Origin: Polyangiaceae bacterium
GTDB taxonomy: Bacteria; Myxococcota_A; Polyangia; Polyangiales; Polyangiaceae
DNA: 64,000 nucleotides
NCBI GenBank assembly: GCA_041389725.1
Contig: JAWKRG010000002.1
Location: 744,001-808,000, forward strand
Reading direction: 5' to 3'
Position numbers and translations under genes: made by a program. Every line of letters begins with the position of its first letter. The first letter of the stretch is position 1. This document shows, in pieces, positions 59,081 to 64,000 of the stretch. The notes under the pieces are model-generated. The model was not told the DNA's origin and made no database searches. It worked only from the letters and a program-made list of their open reading frames with translations.

Positions 59081-59117
59081 GGGGTCTAGGGCGGGGCGCC
59101 GCGACTCCGCTACTCAC
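59081..59117. repeat. GGGTCTAGGGCG module, copy 3
   Basis: Begins GGGGTCTAGGGCGGGGC and ends CGCTACTCACG. No ATACTT hairpin module follows it here. Confidence 0.55.
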
Positions 59118-59276
59118 GCCCTCCGCGTCAAGCCCGCGCGACCACTTCGCGAGACGCCCGAAGCGACGGCCTCCCTTTGAGACGAAGCTGCGATCCGTCA
59201 TCTTCCACGGGCTCGGGCTACCCGCACTCGACGACTCAGAAGTCGAAGCAGGCGTATCTGCACACCATTTCGACGC

Positions 59277-59297
59277 GTTGAGCAAACTTTGCACAAC
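59277..59297 (+). promoter_or_regulatory. 21-bp palindrome, TTGAGCAA family, before the 59409 lipoprotein
   Basis: Arms GTTGAGCAA and TTGCACAAC around a 3-nt centre; 7 of 9 positions pair. It is 112 bp before the start codon. Two relatives with the same 9-3-9 spacing lie at 61238-61258 and 61280-61300, before another Cys-rich lipoprotein. Confidence 0.6.
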
Positions 59298-59408
59298 TGT
59301 CGTTTCACGTTTTTCTTCTTTCGCCGCGGCGCGGCGCTCCTACCATCCGAAATGCTGCGCCGTCCCTGAGTGACTGGCACGCGGGGCGGCATTCACAAGG
59401 AGACTTCC

Positions 59409-60386
59409 ATGACCAAACTAGGGTTCAGTGCGCTCTTCGTTTCCGTGGCTTTCGCCTGCTCCAGCAGCGGTGGTTCCGGGGGAGGAGGCGGAGCGAGTGG
59501 AACGGGTGGCAGCGGAGCGGCGGGAACTGGTGCCACTGGCGGAAGCGGAGCCACGCTTGGCAGTGGACCGGGCCCTGCGCGCAGCGTGGAGGAGTACTGT
59601 CAAATGCGCGCCGACCTTGCAAAGCCCTGGTGTGACTACGCCGCCACCTGCTGCTCTCAAGCGGACAAGGATAGCCTGGTCTTTCAGCTTCCGGAGTGCA
59701 GCTTCGGCGCAGATGACCCTGCGGAGTGCGTGACCTTCGTCAACGAGCGGGCCGGCGACGGTACCATGACCTTCGACGGAACCTGGGCCGACGCTTGCCT
59801 CGGGAAGGCGGCCGGCTCCATCCAAGTTCCTCCCGCCAGCTGTGACGGGTTGCCAGGCAGCACGATGCTCCTGCAAGGCCATGGTTTGCCCGGCTTCGCC
59901 CAGATCCCGGAGTGTCGCAAGATGTACGTCGGGCTGGTGAAGGACGGCGGCGCTTGTGAGTACGACGCCCAGTGCGCTGAGGGGCTGAGCTGCGGCGAAT
60001 CCGGAGCGGCCTTCGCGTGCAAGCCGGTGGGGACTCAGGGCGCGTCGTGTCTTTTCAATAGCGAATGCGACGATGGTCTCATCTGCAACAGCGGGCTCGA
60101 GCAGTGCGATACCCTGGGTCCTGTCGGGACTTCCTGCTTGTACGCCGATGACTGCGAGGACGGCCTCACCTGCATAGATTCGCACTGCAAGGCCCCGATC
60201 AGTCTGGGAGGCGCTTGTACGGGCTTCTCTTCGTGCGCACCGGGAACCGGCTGCAGCTTCTCCAGCAGTACGTGTGTGGCCCTGAGTCCCGATGGCGTTT
60301 CGTGTACGGTCGACGCGGAGTGCACGGGCCGCTGCGACAGCACGACCAAAAAGTGCGTCTCGATCTGCGGCGGCGATAGGTTCTAG
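59409..60386 (+). CDS. Cys-rich lipoprotein with Dickkopf-like repeats
   Basis: A 325-residue lipoprotein (AAGGAGA upstream of ATG 59409; lipobox AFAC). A Gly/Ser linker of 35 residues is followed by a domain with YCQMRADLAKPWCDYAATCC and later a repeated Cys pattern: CEYDAQCAEGLSCGES, CLFNSECDDGLICNSG, CLYADDCEDGLTCIDS, CTGFSSCAPGTGC and CTVDAECTGRCDS. The unit C-x5-C-x4-L-x-C is found in Dickkopf/colipase-like disulfide modules and in many myxobacterial secreted proteins. It probably binds something outside the cell. A TTGAGCAA-family palindrome lies upstream. Confidence 0.85.
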   Translation: MTKLGFSALFVSVAFACSSSGGSGGGGGASGTGGSGAAGTGATGGSGATLGSGPGPARSVEEYCQMRADLAKPWCDYAATCCSQADKDSLVFQLPECSFGADDPAECVTFVNERAGDGTMTFDGTWADACLGKAAGSIQVPPASCDGLPGSTMLLQGHGLPGFAQIPECRKMYVGLVKDGGACEYDAQCAEGLSCGESGAAFACKPVGTQGASCLFNSECDDGLICNSGLEQCDTLGPVGTSCLYADDCEDGLTCIDSHCKAPISLGGACTGFSSCAPGTGCSFSSSTCVALSPDGVSCTVDAECTGRCDSTTKKCVSICGGDRF

Positions 60387-60671
60387 GCTCGCGCCCTCCC
60401 CTCCCGCGCCGGCGCAGGCGGCAAGCATGGAAGCTCGGTGGCCGGACGGCCGCCGAGCACGGCGCTTGGGAGGGGCAGCGGGCGCAGGCCGCAGGCCGAG
60501 CACGCTGGGGGTGGGCAGCAACCCCATTTGCGCATCACACGAGCAGAGTGGGCGTGTGAGGACCGTGCCCGCGTCGGCGCGTGCGCGTGAGAGGAGGGAT
60601 CGCGTGGTGGTGTGCCCAGCGGCGTTGTCATGAGCGCGCGGCTCGGTGACAATGGTCGCGGAGGAGGGCGC

Positions 60672-61223
60672 ATGCCTCGAACGAAGACACCTGGAGCGGC
60701 AAAGAAGAAGGCGAGTAAAGCCGGAGCGACGCGCGCTCCGACGAAGAAGGCGTCGACCGGCAAGACCCCGCCTGTAGCGGCGAAGAAGGCGACGAGCGCC
60801 AAGGCGACGAGCGCACAGGCGAAGACGTCCACGGCGAAGGCGCCGCGCGCGCCCGCGAAGATGTCCATGGCGAAGGCGCCGCGAGTGGCGCACGGTCCGA
60901 TGTCGGCGCGCATGAAAGAGATCATGCGCAAGCACGACGACATCTACGGCAAGGGCTACTTCACGCCCACGAAGGTGAAGTGTCCGCTGTGCGGCAAGGG
61001 CGTGATCGTGCCCAAGCGTGGACGCTTTGGTGCAGAGTGGCGTTGCAACGCGGACGTCCGCCCCATGTGCAGCTTCAAGCTGGAGACCAAGCCCACGGGC
61101 AAGAAGTGCACCTACAAGCGCGGCGGCAAACCCTGTGGCGCGCTGATGGTCGCGGGCACGAAAACGATTCCCGATCGCTGCAGCGACAAGACCTGCCCCA
61201 ACCGAAATCCGCACAAGCTGTAG
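60672..61223 (+). CDS. Lys/Ala-rich histone-like protein with C-terminal zinc-ribbon domain
   Basis: A 183-residue protein starting at ATG 60672 (MPRTKTPGAAKKKASKAGAT) with GGAGG upstream. Residues 1-80 are a Lys/Ala/Thr/Pro tail like histone H1 (KKASTGKTPPVAAKKATSAK). Residues 100-183 hold two zinc-binding groups: CPLCGKGVIVPKRGRFGAEW with CNADVRPMC, and CTYKRGGKPCGAL with CSDKTCPNR. The first resembles topoisomerase I C-terminal zinc ribbons. The combination suggests a non-specific DNA-binding protein joined to a nucleic-acid-binding ribbon. It has no signal peptide. A 14-bp gap separates it from the first palindrome of the next gene. Confidence 0.8.
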   Translation: MPRTKTPGAAKKKASKAGATRAPTKKASTGKTPPVAAKKATSAKATSAQAKTSTAKAPRAPAKMSMAKAPRVAHGPMSARMKEIMRKHDDIYGKGYFTPTKVKCPLCGKGVIVPKRGRFGAEWRCNADVRPMCSFKLETKPTGKKCTYKRGGKPCGALMVAGTKTIPDRCSDKTCPNRNPHKL

Positions 61224-61237
61224 CGCCTCGCCGACGA

Positions 61238-61300
61238 GTTGAGCAAAACTTGCTCAACCGTTGGTCTGGCCACTCCGCACTTGTGCAATCTTTGCTCAAT
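61238..61300 (+). promoter_or_regulatory. Two TTGAGCAA-family palindromes before the 61367 lipoprotein
   Basis: Site 1 (61238-61258) is perfect: GTTGAGCAA and TTGCTCAAC around AAC. Site 2 (61280-61300) has arms CTTGTGCAA and TTGCTCAAT around TCT. Both are 9-3-9. Centres are 42 bp apart, about four helical turns, and lie 119 and 77 bp before the ATG. Confidence 0.7.
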
Positions 61301-61366
61301 GTTGGGCTCAGATCGACGCGCACTCGCCGGTTGACGAATGCGCCGGCGACGGCGTAGCGTGGATGC

Positions 61367-61879
61367 ATGAGACTTCTCGGGGGCATCACGCTAGTCTCGC
61401 TTCTGGTAGGCGCGGGCTGTTCTTCGTCCGACGATGCGGCCGAAGGTCCGTCAACCGCCTGCAAGCGCCATCACCTGTCAGCCAGCGGTACGACGGACAT
61501 CGGTTGCGTTTGCGGTGTTTGGGCAGACAATTCCTCTGAGCCGTACTATTCGAAGAAGTGCACTGCCGCGAACGTGGGCGCCCCGGCTCAATGTTGCAAG
61601 ACGTCGGAGAGCTGTGCCTGCCACCGAGTCCGCTGTGGAATGAGCCCCGACCTGCCGGGCACCTGCATCTGCGGACTCAACGTCAACGTGGTCTCGGAGC
61701 AGCAATCCTGTACTGGCAGTGGAACCGTCTGCTGCCGCTCGGTGTACAGCAAGAACACTTGTACGTGCACGAATGCGACGACCTGCGGTTTCGGGGAAAG
61801 CCTCGTGGCTACATGCGAAGTGAGTGACTACTTGGCAGTGTGCGACGAAGGCGATGAGTCTGTCGAAGCCTGTGAATAG
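61367..61879 (+). CDS. Small Cys-rich lipoprotein
   Basis: A 170-residue lipoprotein (lipobox LVGAGC). After the signal come many Cys: CKRHHLSASGTTDIGCVCGV, KKCTAANVGAPAQCC, CACHRVRCG, CICGLN, CCRSVYSKNTCTC and TTCGFGESLVATC. Twenty or so Cys in 150 residues indicate a disulfide-locked fold. I do not recognise it. It starts at ATG 61367 without a strong Shine-Dalgarno site. Two operator-like palindromes lie upstream. Confidence 0.78.
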   Translation: MRLLGGITLVSLLVGAGCSSSDDAAEGPSTACKRHHLSASGTTDIGCVCGVWADNSSEPYYSKKCTAANVGAPAQCCKTSESCACHRVRCGMSPDLPGTCICGLNVNVVSEQQSCTGSGTVCCRSVYSKNTCTCTNATTCGFGESLVATCEVSDYLAVCDEGDESVEACE

Positions 61880-62021
61880 ACAAGGCCGGCGCGCAGATCA
61901 CCGTTGCGTAGGCCACGCGACAGACTATGCCGGCGAGCACGCGTGCATTTCGAGGCACGTCCCGGGCAACCGAGGCCTGCGGCGTGCCTGCCGCCTCGCG
62001 CTCGTCCTAGACAGACTTCAC

Positions 62022-62101
62022 CAGCGAAGGCGACATGCCCGCGCCCCCGCCAGCGAAGGTGACATCGCGCGGCGCAGATGCGCGCACCGCCGTCAGCGAA
62101 G
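62022..62101. repeat. Three GCGAAGG repeat units
   Basis: AGCGAAGG occurs at 62022, 62051 and 62094, each followed by a GACATGCCCGCG-like segment. The units resemble half of the palindromes at 37752-37846. Confidence 0.55.
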
Positions 62102-62226
62102 GCTACATGCCCGCGGCGCCCACGCTCTCGCGAAACTCCACCGCCGTCGCTCCGCTCGAGCGACCCTGGTTGAACGACCCTGGTTGAGTTCTTGCTCAGC
62201 ACTGGGCCTGTGGGTGGCGCTGCCGC

Positions 62227-62292
62227 CCGCCAAACAGTGCCCGCCCCCTGCCAAGCAATGCTGGCCGCCCGCCAAGCAATGCTGGCCCCCTG
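62227..62292. repeat. 21-bp tandem repeat, three copies
   Basis: CCAAGCAATGCTGGCC at 62251 and 62272, with a more diverged copy at 62230. In one frame it reads PPAKQCW repeats, but no start or signal supports translation. Confidence 0.6.
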
Positions 62293-62329
62293 CCTGCGCC
62301 CAATCTATCGGGACGAATTGCTCGGGTTT

Positions 62330-62400
62330 GTGATCATTTCGGGGACATACTCGAACATGTCCGCGAAGTGTTCACCGCGATGAACATTCTTGCGACTTGC
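62330..62400. repeat. 71-bp module with GACAT/CTCGA/CATGTC core, copy 2
   Basis: Gap-free alignment with 38181-38251. The core ends GGACAT and ATGTCC are inverted repeats; TGATCATTTC and TGAACATTC are the outer direct repeats. Confidence 0.6.
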
Positions 62401-62621
62401 GCAACGCGTCCAGGCGACAAAGCGGCTGACCCAGCGACGCGGCGGCGAAGTCAACGCCTGTCCAAGCAGCCGGGGCGCACCGCGCGGATAACCGCGGGCA
62501 CCGCGCCGGGAACAGCGGGAGCGAGGGGCTGGATCGACGTTCACGCTGCTGGGCGCGTCACGGCAAGAATGTCAGCTAGCCAGGCTGAGGGCAGGGTCGA
62601 TTCGTGTCACACTGTTCTGCG

Positions 62622-63089
62622 ATGAAGCTACCTGAGGGGGCGGCGTGGGAGGAGGGGCTCAGTCCCTTCGAGGCGTGCGCCGGCTGTCATCGTCACGTTC
62701 GTACGGAGGAGCCTCGGTGTCCGTTCTGCGACGCGGTGAATCATTGGCGCCCCAAGCGACGCTTGCGCCTTCAACGTCAGGTCAGCCGTAGCACGATGCT
62801 GGCGCTGGTGACGGCTTTCGGGGTCGAAGTGGTCACGGCCTGCGGAGAGGGTAGCACCCAATCGCACTACGGCATCAGCTGCGCGGACGTGCCTTGCTTC
62901 GACGCGGGAGATGAAGGAGACGCACGAGACGCGGACTCCGGCGAGGACCCTTTGATCCAATGGGATGCCGCCGCCGACGCTGGGGACGAAGTCGACGCCT
63001 TCGAAGATGCGGCGACGGGCGATGCACCCGAGGTCGGAGATGCAGCAGACGCCGATGCGGGAGACGGAGCCGACGCCCTCGAGGATTGA
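62622..63089 (+). CDS. Zinc-ribbon-like membrane or lipoprotein with Asp/Ala-rich tail
   Basis: A 155-residue protein starting at ATG 62622 (MKLPEGAAWEEGLSPFEACA). Near the N-terminus is CAGCHRHVRTEEPRCPFC, a CxxC-x11-CxxC zinc-ribbon-like knuckle. Next come basic residues (RPKRRLRLQRQ) and a hydrophobic stretch (TMLALVTAFGVEVVTAC), and then an Asp/Ala/Glu-rich tail of about 80 residues (DAGDEGDARDADSGED and similar). Such 'CxxC then membrane helix' proteins recur in myxobacteria. The end of the hydrophobic stretch (VVTAC) could be a late lipobox. Function unknown. It is followed by a 40-bp repeat of the next gene's 3' end. Confidence 0.7.
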   Translation: MKLPEGAAWEEGLSPFEACAGCHRHVRTEEPRCPFCDAVNHWRPKRRLRLQRQVSRSTMLALVTAFGVEVVTACGEGSTQSHYGISCADVPCFDAGDEGDARDADSGEDPLIQWDAAADAGDEVDAFEDAATGDAPEVGDAADADAGDGADALED

Positions 63090-63193
63090 GTGATCGGGGC
63101 ACGCGGCGATCGTCGACGCGCTCGAGGAAAAGACTGCGGCGATCGGCCCGGACGGTGAGGCCGACGTTCCCAGCGATAGCCGCGGCGCGCGCG

Positions 63194-63279
63194 CCTTCAA
63201 CGTTGCTGCGCAGACCTTGGATCTTGGGTGCCGGCGCGCTCGCTTTCAGCGTTTGCTGCGCAGGCCTTGGATGTGGGTG
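63194..63279. repeat. Direct repeat duplicating the 3' end of the GYF-like gene
   Basis: 63242-63279 contains the last codons and stop of the minus-strand gene (63246). 63194-63230 is a diverged copy: CTGCGCAGACCTTGGAT against CTGCGCAGGCCTTGGAT. On the minus strand the copy still encodes IQGLRSN-like residues. Confidence 0.6.
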
Positions 63280-63704
63280 AGGTAGTCGTCGACGCTGCGG
63301 AATGCGGCGATGGGCAGGGGCTTGTTGCGGCCGAGCACGGTCTTCATCTGCTGCGGGTCGAACTTCGCACCGATCTTCATGTCACGAGTGTCGCCCATGC
63401 CGGCAACGGGTTCGGCTAGGGACGGGGGCGGCGCGCCACCGAAGCACTCCACGTACCACTCGACGGGCGCGGGCGGCGCCTCGGTCAGATCTGGATCCGT
63501 TTCGCCAATGTCGCCCGCCTCTACGTTGAGGATCTTGGCGAACTCCGACACCAAGTAGGCCGGGAGCCACTCCGCAAAGCCCGCTCGCCAGACCAGCACG
63601 AAGGGAGGCAGCGCCGCGAGGGACAAGGTCGCGCGCAGTGCGGCAACGCTCGTCGACTTGGTGGTGCCGTCGCAGTCTGCCCAGAACCATTCGCTGTCGT
63701 TCAT
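63246..63704 (-). CDS. GYF-like (GYF_2/DUF4339-type) domain protein
   Basis: A 152-residue cytoplasmic protein. The N-terminal 55 residues look like a bacterial GYF_2 domain: SEWFWADCDGTTKSTSVAAL, then LPPFVLVWRAGFAEWLPAYL, with the usual W...G...L pattern, in which LVWRxGF-EW is the hallmark. The remainder is Pro-rich then helical (VDDYLTHIQGLRSKR). GYF_2 domains bind proline-rich peptides or partner proteins; the partner is unknown. Part of its 3' end is duplicated downstream. Confidence 0.8.
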   Translation of the reverse strand: MNDSEWFWADCDGTTKSTSVAALRATLSLAALPPFVLVWRAGFAEWLPAYLVSEFAKILNVEAGDIGETDPDLTEAPPAPVEWYVECFGGAPPPSLAEPVAGMGDTRDMKIGAKFDPQQMKTVLGRNKPLPIAAFRSVDDYLTHIQGLRSKR

Positions 63705-63760
63705 GGCGTTCGGGCAAGAGAGTCGCTCAAACCCGCCAGGGCCGCAACTCCATCGCGGCC

Positions 63761-63850
63761 CGCGCGCTTCGGCTCAGTCGGGTGGAGCCAAACGCGTTCG
63801 CGGGCCGCGCGGTCCGGCTCGGTCAGGCGGAGCCAAGTGCGTTCGCAGGC
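63761..63850. repeat. 45-bp tandem duplication containing the hydrolase stop codon
   Basis: 63761-63805 and 63806-63850 align without gaps with 8 differences. The second contains the last codons and stop (63823-63825) of the minus-strand gene at the right edge; the first lies just past it. Confidence 0.7.
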
Positions 63851-64000
63851 TGACGGTTCGACGTGCGCGTCGCGAGTTCCGTCGTCAGTTCCCGGATCAC
63901 GGCGGCGACCTGGTCGGGGCGTTCGAGGGCGACGTAGGTCTTGGCGCGATCGATCGGAGTCACCTTGGCATCGGGCAACATGGCAGCGAGCCGCGTGGCG
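63823..64000 (-). CDS. Alpha/beta hydrolase-like protein, C-terminal end only
   Basis: The visible 58 residues begin ATRLAAMLPDAKVTPIDRAK, continue with TYVALERPDQVAAVIRELTT and end in ANALGSA. 'ALERPDQVAAVI' fits the last helix of alpha/beta hydrolases, which in the family follows a catalytic His a few residues earlier (GAGHxxxLERPxxV). Here the equivalent position is Thr (AKTYVALERP). Either the catalytic His is elsewhere or the protein is inactive. Its beginning is outside the window. Confidence 0.55.
   Translation of the reverse strand, partial: ATRLAAMLPDAKVTPIDRAKTYVALERPDQVAAVIRELTTELATRTSNRQPANALGSA

Larger units (their letters stand above)
58892..59408. other. Intergenic region with terminator, repeat module and palindrome
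   Basis: 517 bp without a credible gene. It contains a strong hairpin (58958-58988), the GGGTCTAGGGCG module copy 3 (59081-59117) and a 21-bp palindrome (59277-59297) before the lipoprotein gene at 59409. Confidence 0.65.
61880..62621. other. Repeat-rich intergenic region
   Basis: 742 bp with no credible gene. It contains three GCGAAGG units (62022-62101), a 21-bp tandem repeat (62227-62292), and the 71-bp module copy 2 (62330-62400). A partial TTGAG...TTGCTCA sequence lies near 62183-62200. The remaining part to 62621 shows nothing clear. Confidence 0.65.

Noticed and set aside
59418..61214. 598-codon minus-strand open frame
   Set aside because: It runs antisense through two supported genes with proper starts and domains and shows no recognisable motif.
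61824..62333. Frame with PPAKQCW heptad repeats
   Set aside because: No start context, no signal peptide, low-complexity upstream part and overlap with intergenic repeats; better explained as a 21-bp tandem repeat.
1..64000. tRNA or rRNA genes
   Set aside because: No T-loop GGTTCGAATC-type sequence with matching stems, and no rRNA-like stretch, was found on either strand by eye.

Overview
This 64 kb, high-GC window looks like chromosomal DNA of a myxobacterium in the broad sense (Myxococcota, most like Polyangia). The evidence is in the sequence: many lipoproteins with long Gly/Ala/Ser linkers after the lipobox, two proteins with MYXO-CTERM-type tails, four Ser/Thr protein kinases, two sigma factors each next to a kinase, TPR/PEGA-type envelope proteins, PilZ proteins and Cys-rich secreted proteins. 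I see no rRNA, tRNA, CRISPR array, prophage or intact transposase.

Layout. 1-6.2 kb: the end of a porin-like secreted protein, an RlmI-type rRNA methyltransferase, a TPR/PEGA protein coupled to a kinase, and a divergent winged-helix protein sharing a symmetric -10 element with the kinase. 6.4-12.6 kb: surface or secreted proteins (parallel beta-helix with MYXO-CTERM, RCC1-repeat lipoprotein, a lipoprotein with a somatomedin-B-like tail) and a cyclophilin. 12.6-19.6 kb: two PilZ proteins, a radical SAM enzyme, phosphofructokinase, an EEP-family hydrolase, and a GntR regulator overlapping a C45-type Ntn hydrolase fused to a TPR-like tail. 19.6-26.5 kb: a DNRLRE lipoprotein, a 225-bp element with perfect terminal inverted repeats, a kinase divergent from a TPR/PEGA protein, a metallophosphoesterase, and TetR plus an Old Yellow Enzyme. 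26.6-37.7 kb: a trypsin-like protease with MYXO-CTERM, propeller lipoproteins, a kinase/sigma-factor pair, a beta-gamma-crystallin lipoprotein, a ferritin-like lipoprotein, and malate dehydrogenase. 37.7-49.6 kb is the most mosaic part: dispersed hairpin repeats, a DUF559 relic, a PAP2 phosphatase, App1-like and 5'-nucleotidase lipoproteins sharing a helix-hairpin-helix region, a truncated paralogue of the ferritin-like lipoprotein beside an AAA/DUF4143 ATPase, and TetR/DUF2867. 49.8-57.5 kb: DUF1592-type and DUF1552 proteins followed closely by an ECF sigma factor and a 1181-residue kinase-ATPase. 57.5-64 kb: secreted lipoproteins, a Lys/Ala-rich protein with a C-terminal zinc ribbon, a family of 21-bp palindromes upstream of two Cys-rich lipoprotein genes, and a GYF-like protein.

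The dominant theme is envelope biology under one-component and kinase/sigma control. The most unusual signals are non-coding: (1) a composite dispersed repeat family (a GGGTCTAGGGCG module, an ATACTT/AAGTAT hairpin module and a 71-bp module), (2) a shared 21-bp palindrome TTGAGCAA-N3-TTGCTCAA before two secreted Cys-rich lipoproteins, (3) short tandem repeats that begin in the stop codon region of several unrelated genes, and (4) several regulators whose palindromic operators overlap the core promoter almost directly at the start codon.
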